Of a DNA stretch of 46,201 nt, positions 1 through 14,478 are shown piece after piece. The translations under genes were made by a program, and so were the position numbers. The stretch is from Smittium mucronatum. Its lineage: Eukaryota; Kickxellomycota; Harpellomycetes; Harpellales; Legeriomycetaceae. How positions within the stretch are numbered: the stretch's first letter is position 1; each line of letters starts with the position of its first letter. Location of the stretch: assembly GCA_001953115.1 (NCBI GenBank), contig LSSL01000204.1, positions 1-46,201 of the forward strand, written 5' to 3'. The notes under the pieces were generated by a model. That model was not told the origin of the DNA, made no database searches, and was given only the letters and a program-made list of their open reading frames with translations.

Positions 1-195
1 CTAAAAAAATATGAAAAAAAGAAAAAGTCGTATAGAAAAGACTATTATCATAACTACAATAATCTCCTCTGTCGGACTACCGGCTGCGTACCTACGGGAT
101 AAGGGTTCAATCTACCAACCGAAAGACCCCCCCTGGCATTGCTTCAAGTAGGCTGGATGACTGAGGTTACGTGCAGTCATGAATTAAGCTCTTTG

Positions 196-217
196 TCAAT
201 GAACAACAGTTCATTGA
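196..217. repeat. Perfect 9-bp hairpin
   Basis: TCAATGAAC at 196-204 is followed by a 4-base loop (AACA) and its exact reverse complement at 209-217. AGCTC at 187-191 can pair with GAGCT at 225-229 and extend the structure after internal bulges. It may be part of a folded RNA, but no family is recognised. Confidence 0.6.
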
Positions 218-232
218 ATCTACTGAGCTCCT

Positions 233-344
233 AGTCAGAGCCTACTTCTAACAAGATTAATAAAATTAGGCTCCTACCCAAAAATGGGATTGATCGGCAT
301 AGCTTTCCTAAAAATAACTGTTAGAAGCTGAGATCCGTCTGACT
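233..344. repeat. Nested stem: two consecutive perfect helices
   Basis: AGTCAGA (233-239) pairs with TCTGACT (338-344), and inside it CTTCTAACA (245-253) pairs with TGTTAGAAG (319-327). Within that, CCCA (277-280) and TGGG (285-288) close a small AAAA loop. The three helices are compatible with one fold. A competing helix is 238-244 with 267-273. Nested helices like these are typical of a selected RNA fold, but they could also mark a foldback remnant. Confidence 0.5.
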
Positions 345-1618
345 GTCGAACGCTGGACTTGTGCACTAGAAGGTTTTTAAGCTGTGCTAAATGATCGTTT
401 CCTCCTATTTCAAGATTTTTTTCCTCCGGAATCGCTGTCCTCCGAATCGTTGTGCGCTGTATCTGCTATTCCCAACCAAGAATAGTACAACGCCGTGTGA
501 AATTTTAGCTTAGTGTGCTTCGAAAGGTAGATTATAAGCCCCTAAAACACAGCTAGGTATTTCACCATTAGAAATTTTTTTGATACTTATTACAAACTTT
601 TTAATCTCAAACTCTTATAAAATTCGTCTTTGTGCATTTAAGGATATTACAATCTGAAACTATAACTTATGCCAATTTTATATAAAGAGACCGCGTTCTT
701 CTTTATTTTATTCATTAGACACTTCACTGATGTTTTGTAGAATAAAGGCTTTTTTACAATGTGAAATGTTTTTTAATTTGGTTAAGAATAATATCATCAC
801 ACTAACTGAAGATTAGAGATAATTTTAAATTTCTAATTTAATAAAAATACATCCTATAGTTATTTTATAGACACGTTGTGCACCCGTTGATTTTTTTTAT
901 TAATCGAATTTCCGCATTTAGCTGCTGGAAAAAAATATTGAGTTTATCAGTAACAAATATCAACCATCTACCTAACAATAAAAGTTAAGTCTTATCAAAT
1001 TTTATAACTATTTGCTTCCTCTAAAAAATCACCAAAAAATTAAAATAGTCTTGAACACCACAAAGAATGATTTTTATTGCACCAGTTGTAAATACTGAAA
1101 AAATAATTGTATCGGAGTAGACGATTTTGTTTATTAAAATTTAACAGTTGAATATATATTATTAAAATTCTTCAAAATCACCAAATTAGTGCATACATAG
1201 GAGAAATGGGTTTTTTACACACATCTCTATATGCATATTCTGTTCATGATTAATTTATTTAATTAAAAAAAAGTTGCTAACTGAAATAAAATATACTTTT
1301 AAAATATTTGAGATAAACCTTTTAATTATCATAAAAATAATTTATCTTGCAACAAGTTCTTTTTATTACTTTTCTTGGTTTTTTTTCATAAAAAATTATT
1401 TTTAAATTATACCTTAGATTAATTATTAAATAAATATTATTTATCAAAATGATAGATTTGAATACGTTAAAGGTACATTTATAATCCAGCTAAGAGTTTA
1501 TATAATCTAATTATTTCAACAGTATCAAAATGTTTTTTTTAAGTATAAAAAAGATTTTTTTAAATCAAAAGCGCAAAAATTTTCGCATTTGAATTTTAAA
1601 AAAAATAGTTGAAATTGT

Positions 1619-1629
1619 GGGGGGGGAGG
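1619..1629. repeat. G8 run in AT desert
   Basis: Eight consecutive G followed by AGG sit in DNA that is otherwise almost free of G and C. It belongs to a set of similar runs scattered through the desert. Confidence 0.85.
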
Positions 1630-4562
1630 AATGAGTAAATATGTATGACTATTATATCCTCAAAAAATTACAATTTTATTTATTTAAGAGAATATCAATA
1701 AGCTAAAATCTACATTTTATATATTTTCAAAAAGATGTTCTTTAAGTATATAATAAATTTTTAATCTTAAATATACTTATTTCGAGAGTGGTAGACTATA
1801 ACACCAAAATTACAGTTAAAATATTAATTCTGATTTTCCAACTTATAAAATTTGCATAGAACATTTATATATTTATTTGAATAATATTTCTTAAAATCTA
1901 TCCTTCAAAAGTGATGATTTTTTTAAAATAGTAATTTTGGATTATTGGTTTGGGAAAAAAATTATTAATTTTATATTAAAGTTTTTATATGCAAGGATGA
2001 ATCTGTATAGAAAATATAGTAAAAATTGATTTATTTATTTTTATAAAGATTAAATTGGTTTTTTGTTTTAAAAAAATATTAATTAGAAACACAACAAATA
2101 AATTGATTCTTATGATAAACATATTTTTAAATAGATAAGCTATTAAAACAAATAATTTTTTATTCATTTTGTCTTATAAAATTTAAAAATAAATTTCTGA
2201 CAATTAATTTATGGGAATATTTATATTGATTTTTTTTTTCTGTGTTAGAATATGATGTAAAATCTGTGATTAATTTTATGAGTTTCGATATTCAAAAAAA
2301 TAACCTCTCTGTGATTATTTTTAATTCGATATTTTTCCGAGAATTATAAGAGACTATTTAAAAAAAATTAATTAAATTTTTCCATAATGTGATATTCACT
2401 TTATTATAAATTAAAAGCTAAGATATTTTTAACTTTAAAAAACCCCCTAAATAATTTTTTTAAAAAAAAATAATCATCTTTTAAATATTATATAGAGTGT
2501 GAATTTATATTTAAAATGCGCACGAGAAATTTCATTTAAAACAAATTTAGTAATTTTTATATACAATTTATATCCATAAAAAACCTTCTCATCTGTTTTA
2601 GAAAGTATAATCTTATTTACTAAAAAAATTTTTTTGATTAACTTTTAATTTATAATGAGATATTATACAGTAATGAATATTTTTTATGGGTAAGAGTTTA
2701 TAAATTCTGAAATTTTAATTTAACAAATAATATTTATAAAACCTTAAAAATCATATATATCCAATAAGAAATTTTCATAATTTCTTCTAGTAAAAAAATA
2801 TTTAACTATTTATATTTTCATGTTTTATTATTAATTTATTTTAATATATATCGATAATCAAAACTATTCAAAAATACAAATAAAATGTTTAAATAAATTT
2901 ATAATAATCTTTATACCACTCAAATCTGTTGTTTCAGTGACTCTGTGCTCATTGAAAATTGACTAAATGTTTTACATTTCAAAAAACAAATAAATTTATT
3001 ATTAAAATAAGAATAATAAATTAATTAAGAGAGTTTTCAGTCCAATAATGACAGAAAATAATTATTTTCTTTACAAGTTATAATATAGTTAATAAAAAAG
3101 TTAGAAAAAAATTGATATTACCTTAATTCATATATAGTTTTTGTAACAAGGGATAAATTTGGGGTATTTTATGCATCAATGAAAACCCAAATCAAAATTT
3201 TGAACTTTTTTTTTATAACTTTGGTTTAAAATATGTTTTTTTAGGATTATTTTAAAATTAATAAAAAAATACTGTTTTTTTAATATTCCAACCATATTGT
3301 TTTGTTTTAAAATCGTTATCGTTGGACCCAATTTAAACAAGTATTTTTTATGGGCTATGAGATCAGCTTTATTAGAAAATATCATTAATTAATAGATACC
3401 TTTCTTTTATTACATAATCAAATCTATGATTTTTTATATTATTTAAAATTTTAGAGTTTTATTCTATCTCTCTAAATTTATTCCGCTTCAATGATTTAAA
3501 AAATTCTTACATTAAAGCCGTTAAAGATAGATAGAATTAATTTTTTTCTCAGAAAAATATTCATATTATAAATACTAAAGCTTTTTGTAATTATATATAT
3601 GTGTGTATTTATATTAAATTATATATTTAAAAAATAATATTAGTTTATCCTTTTAGAATGGATCTATTTATTAAAATTAAATATTTTTTGTTTTATTTTT
3701 TATCTTCTTTTTCCAAAAATTGAATTTTTAATATAAATTTTTAACTTATAAATATATTTTCAATCATTTTTTTGACTAATAATCATAAAAAAAATTTGAA
3801 ATACAAGTAAAATTTTTCTGAAAAAATATATGTTCCACTTTTATTTATAAAAATTAGATTCCACCATAATAATTTAAGATATTTCTTAATAGCATAATTT
3901 AATGAATTGGGTATTTATTAATATCAATATTGAATTTATAATAAAAAAAATTTCATATTTTATGAAATTGAGAAATTTTTTTTATATAATATAAAACTTA
4001 TCCGATTTTTATTTTTCCGAAAAAATATAATTGAATTTATTCGATAAAATGAAAATTTAAATATTATATTGAACTAATGAGCTCGTGTTTTTTAGTATTT
4101 AAAAATTTTATTTTTTTATTTTTCTTAAATAATTACAACTCCTATTACTTGAAAATCATATTAGATCATTTTATAGAACATATATATTAATTTCTTAGTT
4201 TAAACCACTTTTTATATTGCTCTTAGTTTCAATTTATAATTAAATTATGTGTATTAAATATAATATGATATAAATTGATCGAATTTATAATGGTTATATA
4301 AATAATAAAATATGGTTTTATCCGAAGAATTGTCTTTATATTTTACTATATTTTGTTTTTGTAAAAGAGGAGCATAATATAGTAAAAATAGAAAAAAATC
4401 GCGGTTATTTTTATTTTTTATACCTCTTTCAAGATAAGTTTCCAATATCTATATATATATTTTTTCTTGAAATTTTTATTTAAACAATATAAAAATAATA
4501 TATAATATATTTAAAAAAAGTTTAAAAAAATGAAAAATTTTCGAAAAATATCTTAACCTACA

Positions 4563-4572
4563 CCCCTCCCCC
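4563..4572. repeat. C-tract CCCCTCCCCC
   Basis: This polypyrimidine C run begins a short GC-richer patch (about 4558-4600) inside the desert. Confidence 0.85.
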
Positions 4573-4881
4573 GCTCTAGAGACTCCGTAATCACTGGTCC
4601 AATATATATATATATTTTATTTTGCTCCACATTAGAAAATAATTTCTTTAAAAAAATACGAAATTTATCCTGAGATCCATCGAGAAAAATCTTATTGGTT
4701 TTCTAAAAAAACTCATCACGGATAACTGGAGTTAAAAAAATTAATTACTTCTGAATTAACACTTTTTCTTATTCTATATACAGAAAATGCAAGTCCAAAC
4801 TATCATTTAAAGGGTTTGGGGGTGATAATTAATTTAATTACATGTTTAAATTATATAGATTAATTTTGGGAAAATATTATG

Positions 4882-4902
4882 TAATAATAATAATAATAAT
4901 AA
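4882..4902. repeat. (TAA)7 microsatellite
   Basis: Seven perfect TAA units in an AT-rich setting. No associated gene is seen. Confidence 0.9.
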
Positions 4903-7061
4903 TTTTTATCCCAAAACAGAATTTAACTTAAAAGGTTTTTAATTCATCTTGAACTTAGCTATTAATAATCTAATTTTTAGAAAAAATACAGAAATTTATA
5001 TAAGAATAAACCAACGATATTATTTAAATAAAATTTGGATTTAATTTCAGTTAATGTAACCCAGATCATCATTTTAAATACAATATAATTAGTTTAATTA
5101 ATGAAAAGTTTAGTGGATTTTCTGAAAGTGCTCATTTGTATTGTATTGTATTGGTATTAGTAGATATCGCCCATAAATTTTCAAAAAAAAGATTGAATTA
5201 ACTCGATATGTTGGTGATTCAACTATCAAATGGAACAAATAAGACTAATTTAATAAAACGATTAATGTATTTTAATTTTTATAGGATGTTTTTTTAGAGT
5301 AAAATAAAAATTATCTGGAGGTATAAGACTAAATTAAATATATATAAATTTTACAACGAAAATATCTAATCAAATTTTACATTAGAAAAATAAGTAATGT
5401 AACTTGAAATAAAAATCAATATTTTCTGTTTAATTTTTAATTTTTGGTTTTTGCTTAAACAATATTGCTTTTTTGGGTGTTGAGTGAGGCTAATTAATCA
5501 CATTTTAAAATAAATTATATTAAAAATCGTTGGTAGTAGCTTTAATTTTACAATTTATATTTAAAATTTGATATTTATTACACAAAAATGTAATTTTAAT
5601 CGATCCCCATCTTTGAAATATGTATATATCAATTGAACTTTAATTTATTAAATCATATCATATCTTTTCCATATAATCCATCAATACTATATATAGTTAT
5701 AATTTGAAAAAAAAAAACCTGTAAATATTGTAAATTACCTGTTATTATCTCATTATATAGTCAATAACTAAAATTAAAATATAAGAAAAGCTATAGACAT
5801 GAATTATTATATAAAAAATTTAGCCAAAATCTAACATAATCTCATTTTAACATAATCTAGTTGTTAATATATAATTTTTTGACTTTTAGAGATAAATAAT
5901 GTCTAAAATTCAACATAATTTCCTTATTTTTAAATAAATTGTCGCAAAATTTGTTAGATATAAAATAAATAAATATATTATTATTAAATAATTGATATTT
6001 GAATATTATACTAAAAAAAGTGTGTGTTAAGGTTAAAAAATTTCCTCGTTATCATGCCGGAAATTTTATAAGTGAATTTAAGAAATAAAAATAATGAGTT
6101 CATATATATTTTAAAAAATAAAATGAATTGTAAATTAAATTCGGCTAAATGCAATTCAAATATTAAAAGGTATCTAAAAAACATATATCAATAAGTCAAA
6201 CAAGATTTCGTTTTTTTATGAAAAAAATGTCCCCTCCTTTCAGAATTTTTTTTTTTATTCTCCATCAAAATTTAAAAAAAGTTCAAATGATCTATAAAAA
6301 ATACCTCTGAAAGTTATAAAAATTATAAAGATTATTATTTCGATACAAATATATCCATTTTTTATTTATCTCGAAAAAAATCCGAAATTTAAAAACTTTT
6401 ATTATTATTTTTTTGGCTTATATTTTTAAAATACTCGTTTAATTATAAAAATTTGCACCTTATTGTTAAAAATAAATACCCGATTTTTTCAAATTTACGA
6501 ATTAAATTTCTATAAAAAGTAAAATTATAATTTAATTTAATTTATAGTCTTTTGTAACAAATCTTTGTTTAATAAATAAAAAAAATAACATTAGAATTTA
6601 TTTCTATTTGATAAAACATTTTTAATTTTTATATAGCGATTTTTTTTCAATAAATTTTTTTTTGCTTAAATAAATCTATATAGAAATATTTTTCTAATAA
6701 ATGAATTTAATCTGAGTAAAGCATGAACAGTATTTTTTTTTAATTTTTAAATAAAAAAATAATCCAGGCAAGTATTTTAAAATATTATATTTTTAAAAGG
6801 AAAAATATATAATCCGTGATTTCTTGGACATACTTTTCGTTATTATTACTAACCTTTTATATTTTAATTCGTTAAATACTTTTTCTAATTTTCTCATATC
6901 GCAAATTATTATATTTTTTTTAATTTTTTTTTTAAGATACCACAAATATTTAAAAATATATATTTAAATAAATGAAAAGATTTTCTGGTGTTTTTTTCTA
7001 AAAATTTAATTATCTATTAAAAATTTACAAATAAACTAAATATTAAAAAACTATTTTTCAT

Positions 7062-7067
7062 CCCCCC
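7062..7067. repeat. C6 run in AT desert
   Basis: Six consecutive C, another of the isolated C/G homopolymers in the desert. Confidence 0.8.
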
Positions 7068-7455
7068 TCACAAAAAATAATAAAAATGGTACTTTACTTT
7101 TTTTGATGTATAGATTATTATTATTATTTCAAAATCTAAAAGATTTTAGCATTATTAAAATAATAATTATTATATGTATTTACGATGCAAATGCTTCGAA
7201 ATTATTAAATACTCAAATTTTCGATATTTAAAATTTCCAGTTTTATAAATACAATACCAGCATTTGATTTCTTCCTGAAGTTAAGTTTAATAATTAATTT
7301 AATAATTTAATCTTTAAAGTGAAAAAAAAAATCCAATTTTCATCACCTTTAATAAAATTAATATTAAATTCTATCATTTTTATCCTTTTTAAAAACCATA
7401 AATTTAATGATATTTTTATCTTTCCCTAATAATTTTTCATATAGCAAAATAAAAA

Positions 7456-7483
7456 ATTTTATTTTATTTTATTTTATTTTATT
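7456..7483. repeat. (ATTTT)5 microsatellite
   Basis: Five perfect ATTTT units plus ATT. Confidence 0.9.
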
Positions 7484-9615
7484 AATCTTCTACTCAATCC
7501 AACTGACAAAAAAATTTTAATGGGAAGATTACAACCCTTTCTTAAAAAAATATCTTAAATAATTTAATTATAAATACATTTTTCTTTAAATTGTAAGAAG
7601 TGGCTTTATAAGTAAAAAAGTATCTTTAAATAGGCCCCTATTCTTTTCTTGCTACATGTAACGTGAAGAAATAAGTTTTTAACATAAATTATATAATATT
7701 AATATCAAAAAAAAAATTTTTTTTGAAGGATCATCTTCAAATTATTTTAATTTACACATTTTTTATGTTTTAACCCCATTTTTAATAAAAATAGATAAGC
7801 TTTCATAAAAAAAGTAAACTCTTTTTATTTAGCGATTAAAATTACGTATTTACTCAATTACATATTGGATTGTATAAATAAATTATATTAAAGGCACATT
7901 TTATAAATCAAGAAATTCGATTATATTAATACTTTTTCTTTTCAACACTTTTCTAATTTCAATCCAGCAGAAGATTAAAATATGTAATATATTAAGATTT
8001 GAAGAAGAAATAGTCTTTTTTAACATCTATCTATAGATTTAAAAAATTATAAAAAACTAAATATTTATCTCTGATATAAAATAGGTTATTATTGGATTTT
8101 TAATAAAAATTAAAAACTTTAGTTATTTTTTTATCATAATTGATTTCTTTATGTAGTATATTATAGATACTTTTTAGTTAATATTTGTGGATTAGGTATA
8201 CACTCAAAATTAATTTATAAAACTTAAATCTTATAGTTCTGAAGTTTGATTTTTTATCGTTATTCCGATTCCATATTATTTTGAACCTAAATTTGTTGAT
8301 TTACTGTAGAAATTTTTTTCTTATTATCAAAATTTAGAGAAAATTATAACTAAATACTATTTTTTTCAAATAAAACATCAATTATTGATTAAGCATTAGC
8401 TTTTATTTTAAATTTTTGGATAAGTATATTTAACGCTGTTTAATTGAAATTTAAATAGGGTTTTTTTAATTGAAGAAAAAAAATTATTGATAATAATAAT
8501 TTTAGATTGTTTGATAGTAATTATCTTATAATATTTTGTTTTAAATGATGAATATTAATCGAAAAAACTAATTTATTATTTTATTAAATAATTTTTTTTA
8601 ATTTTTCATATATTAAATTAAATTAAGTTATTAATATTTCTATAATACGATTTGAATTCAAAAATGTTGTCAAGTAATTATTTTTTTTATTCCAAATATA
8701 TAAAGTAAATAGATTCATAACTTTTATTTAGTACTAATTTCACTATAATTTTAACTAGCGTAATATCTATAGATCAAATGCTCTGATTTCAATGTGATAT
8801 ATATATAAATAAATTTTAAATTATATATTGATATAAACAGTAAATAATATAAAAAAATCTTGGATTATTTTATTGTATCTCTCAAAATATAATATTTTTA
8901 CATGATTTTTTACTTTAATATATTTGATATCTTTATTAGTAAAAAGACATTTTAAATAAATTATTTTAATATACCAAGTTCTTAATAGTATTAATACATT
9001 AAAAAATTTATGATTATTTTTTTTAAATTACTATTATAATATTCTAGAGTACTTTGGATTTGGTTTCAAGGTAATAATAAATTTTAATACAGAAATTTAA
9101 AGGGTTTTTTCGAATTTAAGTCCAAAGAATCACCTACTACTAAATATTTAATAACATATAAAGCATAAAGATATGAAAAGTTATGATATTTTTATAATTT
9201 AAACCCCCATCATTAAATAAAGTTAATGAATCAAAAAAATTATCAAAAATAATATCAATCTAAAATCTTGTATATTATTAATAAAATATCCTTGAAATAA
9301 ATTTAGAAATAGATATAAATATAAAAAGGTATATATCAAATATGTAAAAATTCAAAAAAACATCATTTTTTGTTAGATAAAATAATGAAAAATCTGGCTT
9401 AAACCTCGATTATAAAAATATTTATTTACTAAAATATGAAATTATTTAGTTAATTTATTCGATTAATTGATTTTTTTCATGTTTTTTTTGTTATTTTATT
9501 TTTGGGTTGAAGAAAGATCTACTTTATGAAATACAAACAAAAACAAAAATAAAAAATAAAGCCAAAAGTAAAAATTACTAAATTATGAAAACCAAGTTTA
9601 AAGTATATGTATTGA

Positions 9616-9625
9616 GGGGGGGGGG
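9616..9625. repeat. G10 run in AT desert
   Basis: Ten consecutive G flanked by almost pure A+T sequence. At the local base frequencies this is far beyond chance. Confidence 0.9.
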
Positions 9626-10752
9626 ATAAAATTCCTCATCTTAACAATAAATATTTCAGTTATTAAATTAAATTCTGTTTAAGGGGTCCATAATATTGAC
9701 TTAAAATATCCAATAACTCATAAAATTCGTTTTTTTCTGAATCAAATGTAGTTTTTATTAAATTCTAAAAAAAATCCAAAATCTTTATATGTATTTTTTT
9801 TCAGTAGAAAAATCCACAATTAAAGTCTAAATTACTAAATTTTGGAGTAAAATAGCCTCTGTTATTATTATATTTTTTTAAAAAAGTAAATTTATTGACG
9901 AAAAGATATTTTCTAATGTTTCAACATAGTTTATATTTATAAAATATCAAAAAAATCGCCTAAAGTATTTCAATATTTATCCATGTTTCAAAAAAAATAT
10001 AGGCAGAAGTTATAAATTTTTACTATAAAACTCGCAACTAATACATAATAAATTTGAATTAAAAAATTATCTTCATAACTTAATAAGTTTTAATTGGTAT
10101 AGCAAAAGCTTCTTTGTTAAATAAAGGTTCAAGCTAAATTTTTTACATAAATATTTTTCCAATTTAATAAAATATTTATAAATAAATTTAAACGAAAGAG
10201 CTATCCAAAAAATTATTCTATATATAAAAAAGCACCAAGCTGTTATTAAATATGTATTTTGTTTAATAATTATAATATCAGGCTCCAATAGCATCAAAAT
10301 AAATCTAATTATACAATTTCTATTGATAAATTTGTTATAATGTAACTAAAAGTTATTATATCTGAAAAATAAACATAATAATATACATTTTTTTTTAAAA
10401 AAAAAAATCCACTTATTTCTGACCTATTTATTAAGGAATTTAAAGATAAATTTTCAAATATTCTATTCTATTAATACCCAAGAATCTTAAAAGCTAATTT
10501 TTTTCTTTTAAATGGTTCATAAAAATATCTTTTTAGGTAAAAAATTTAATAATTTTTTTTTTTTTTGTAATTTATAAGTTTTTTCCTTACAGCAGATTTT
10601 TTAAAGTTATCATTATTGTATTTAAATATATATGAAATTTTATATCTTTTTTTTAACTAATAAAATCGGAACTATTTATAAAAAAGTAGGTATATTTATT
10701 TTAGAGGATTAATAGAATAGCTAATAAAAAGAAAAAAAGAAAAATTAACTAA

Positions 10753-10763
10753 CCCCCCCCCCC
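10753..10763. repeat. C11 run in AT desert
   Basis: Eleven consecutive C, the longest G/C homopolymer in the window, about 1.1 kb from the G10 run and in the opposite base orientation. Confidence 0.9.
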
Positions 10764-12175
10764 ACTACGTGTAAAAAAGTTTCACCAATTTTTTCAAATA
10801 TTAATTATAAAATTGGTGATATATTAATATATAATTTAGCTATAATAGCTCTCCAAAACTCCTGGCGATGAAAAAATTATAGAATTATATATTAATCTGA
10901 ATTTTTTCTCCTGTCTTGATATTAACGGAATTTTTAAACAGAAAATTCACAAAAGCCATAAATAATCATAATTTAATATACGGAGTTTCTTCAAAATTGA
11001 ATTTAGATTTAGATTTTTTTTTGTTCAAATTAAATAATAGAAAAATATAATTGGTAAACTAAACTAAAATCAAATAATAGTTATCCCCTTATTGAAATTT
11101 TAAGAGAGTTCTATTTCTAAAACAATTTAGACGTATAAATTTTTAAATTTTTTGCATAATAATGATATTTTTTGGTATTGATTTAATAATTATAAAATCA
11201 CTGTTTTATTATCGGCTTCAATAGAGAAGATTAATTTAAATGAAAAATCTTTTTTACTGATTAAATTTGTTTTTTTAAAAAATAATGAAAATATAGAAAA
11301 AAAAATTCTTCATAATATAAAATTTTACGAGTTATCTTTATATAAAAGTTAATTTAATGAAATTTATTTAATAAAATAACGTATATTATTTTTCATAGGA
11401 TAACAGTATTATTATATTTCAATTGTGATAAATGCATGGATTATTCTATTTATATATCTTTAGCTGACTAAAAGCTATAAAAAACACCCTGTTATTTATA
11501 AAATTTAAAAACCATAGCCAAAATCAAACAATCAAGATCTAATTAGAAAAAAAAAATCCGTAACGGTTATGAAAAATAAAAAATACTTTTTTTGAGACTG
11601 AAAATTTAGTAAAAAAAAAAAAATTACTCTGAGCAATAATAAATTTACCTGTTATAAAAATATTCATAATATATAAATTACTTTAGATAATAATAAATAA
11701 TCACAAAATAGCCATTTTCGTTTTAAATTTGGGTTTAATAAACCTATCTACATTGATTTTTTGTAGGATTAATTGAAAAAAACAGAATTTTTATTTATAT
11801 TGCTCAGTTTAATATAAGACATTATAAAATGATTTGCATCATATACAAATAAATATATAAATATGTAAATATGTAAATGGAATGGGTTTTCAATAGATAA
11901 ACTATTTTCAGAACATTTCTAATCTTGAAAATATCATTAAGGAAACATTACGATAAAATGAAATGGATAAAAATATGGAAAAAATAAACAAGAATACTTT
12001 TAAACAGATTCAAAAATCGTGTTATAATTTATAGCGGAGGTTAATAAATAGGAATTTTATAATGGTAAAACTAAATCAAAGATTTTTTTTCTTATCTAAT
12101 TTAAAAACGTTAAAAAAAAATGCATGAAGAAAGGGCGAATTTTATAAATAAATACACCAGAAATAATTTGCAAAA

Positions 12176-12181
12176 CCCCCC
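12176..12181. repeat. C6 run in AT desert
   Basis: Six consecutive C in AT-rich sequence, of the same kind as the other isolated runs. Confidence 0.8.
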
Positions 12182-12500
12182 ACCATTTATCTAAAGCCTT
12201 TTAAAGAGGATTTTTTAATTCTAATTATTTCTGAATTTTTCTTTAATTCTTGAAAAAAGAAATTATCTGGATATTATTTCAAAATCTTTTAATCAAACAG
12301 GGTTCAGAAAACCGAGACTATCACAAAATATTTATAATTCTGTGCTTAATGGATGATATTACTGAAACTTTATACGGATGAGTTTCAAAATAATTTTTTT
12401 TTAATTTATTATGAAATTTTAATAAAAATAATATCTATGTATTTTTATTATCTAGAAGCTAATTTTTAAACTCAAAAGAAGCTCATAAAGAGACTATATT

Positions 12501-12527
12501 AATAATAGTAATAATAGTAATAATAAA
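12501..12527. repeat. 9-bp tandem repeat, about 3 copies
   Basis: AATAATAGT occurs twice, followed by the variant AATAATAAA. It is a short microsatellite-like array with no associated gene. Confidence 0.85.
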
Positions 12528-13325
12528 TTCTTATTTAATTCAAATGTTAAAAATACTTCCATATGAATTTTTTTTCAGGATTTTAATATCTTAAATATAC
12601 TAAATGTTAGAATGAAAAAAAATCTGATTTATTATAATCTAAAATAAATGGTCAATAATAAAGAAGATTTACTTTTTTAAAAAAAATAAGAAAAAATATC
12701 TATAATATGTATTATATCAAATTCTCTAATTATAAATAATATAATGATTTGATTTAGTAATAATTAAATTTATTATAAAGACAAATTAATAAATTTTAAG
12801 GGAAATTTTACTAATTAAAAAATTTATGAAATTCCAAGGGCCTAAATATTTTTAAAAAAAATATGATAAAATTGATATCTAATTATCTTATCAATATTAA
12901 TATAAATATTTCTAACATAACAAGTGTAAATATTTTTCATACATATTTTGGGTAATTAAAAAAACAGTCGGGTTTTTGAAAGTAATTGCAAAACTACATG
13001 GATTTTTAATTTGATTTTTTAGCTTCAGCGAATGGATTCATCGATCAAATATGTAAAAAATTTAAGGGTAATAAAAACAAATAGATTTAATTATATATGT
13101 ATATATAACAAGCTATTATCACTGCTATTGGAGATACTCCATTATGACCCCTTTTTCGATTAAAATTTAGTTCCATCTACTCATATTGATGGTCAATGTA
13201 TGAAATGGCTGTTCAAGAGTTTTTTATTTTAAATACACTTAATCATATTGAGCTAAAAATTATTATATTCAAAGATAATTTCACTCTTGGCTATGAAATT
13301 CGTTCAATATTTGAAATTATTTTGA

Positions 13326-13349
13326 GATTTTGATTTTGATTTTGATTTT
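13326..13349. repeat. (GATTTT)4 microsatellite
   Basis: Four perfect GATTTT units, continuing into a related imperfect sequence. Confidence 0.9.
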
Positions 13350-14478
13350 GTTATATGTTTATAAATCTACCATAAATTCCACAATAAATTAAATCCTAGA
13401 GATTTTTAAAGCATATAAGTAATTAGTTAGCTTCTATGACATATTTGTGAATATAGACCTAATATAATATCATTAATTAGATTTTGTGTTTATTTTGTTA
13501 TTTAGAACTTAAGATGAAGTGGGGAAACAATAAAAATTAATATAAATGATAATTTAATCTATAATTTCACCGCCACCTAAACCCTTAACTAATCGATCTT
13601 GTAAAAAAATGTACGCTTTACTTTTTTGAAATACCAAATATAGACACCAAATACAATTTATAGCAAGCTCTCGATCCTTTTTCATCTTAAAACAAAAATC
13701 TTTCAAGTATGAAAATATTCCAATTTTATTTATTTAAAATATAAAAAGCTCTTTAAAAAAATTTAATTATAGTGGTGTTTTACAAGATACTAGTTACAAT
13801 ATCAGATAATTTTAGTTTGGATTTTAAGTTGAAATTATTATGATTTCCTTGACTGAGAAGATTCGGAGTTTTTTATTTTATTTTTAAATTTGTGTTACCA
13901 GGATATTAATTTTTTTTTAGTTTTTCTGAAAAATTCTGTCATTAGAAGAGAGAAAGAATAAAGAACATAAATCCAAACAGTCTCCCTATATACAAAATGC
14001 TTCAAAATATGAGCGATAGAATTTATTAAATCGTGATTGAAGCTTCAAGATTATTCTTATTTTTGAGTATATTTACTTTTCTATAAGAGAATGTTTCGGA
14101 TCAGATCAACAATATATATGTATTAATTGCTATAAGGACTCTTATTTTTAAATGTAATCATTTCTCATCTCATCATATCAAATTTTTAATTTGAAAAGAT
14201 ATATATTCATGTTAAAAAATATTAAAATCCTATTGATCACAAATTAACTAATAATAAAAACGAATACTTAGATTTATCATTAAAATTTTATTTTATGTAA
14301 AATGTGTAAGTTTTATAATATTTTGAAATTATTTTGGCGCTTTATTCGTTTTGAAGATGATTTCTAATTTTTTAAAAATAATTATTTGATTTTAATTTTA
14401 TTATATCATTATTTTGCCTTTCAAAAATTTAAAGTAAAAAAATTCATATATCTCGATTTTTTTAAATAAAAAATTTTT

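Larger units (their letters stand above)
1..560. other. GC-richer, hairpin-rich islet, unidentified
   Basis: This segment is clearly richer in G and C than everything from 560 to about 33900 and has no frame of 60 codons or more. It contains several perfect inverted repeats: 157-163 with 174-180, 196-204 with 209-217, and a nested pair of 233-239 with 338-344 enclosing 245-253 with 319-327, inside which 277-280 pairs with 285-288. A further hairpin is 464-471 with 480-487, counting one G-T pair. A near direct repeat lies at 423-438 and 439-453. I do not recognise rRNA, tRNA, snRNA or SRP RNA motifs on either strand. It could be a structured RNA, an intron-like element or a degraded mobile element that continues beyond the left edge. 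Confidence 0.5.

Noticed and set aside
95..115. GGGTTCAATCTACC, resembling a tRNA T-loop
   Set aside because: The five bases on each side do not pair, and no acceptor or anticodon stem is found nearby.
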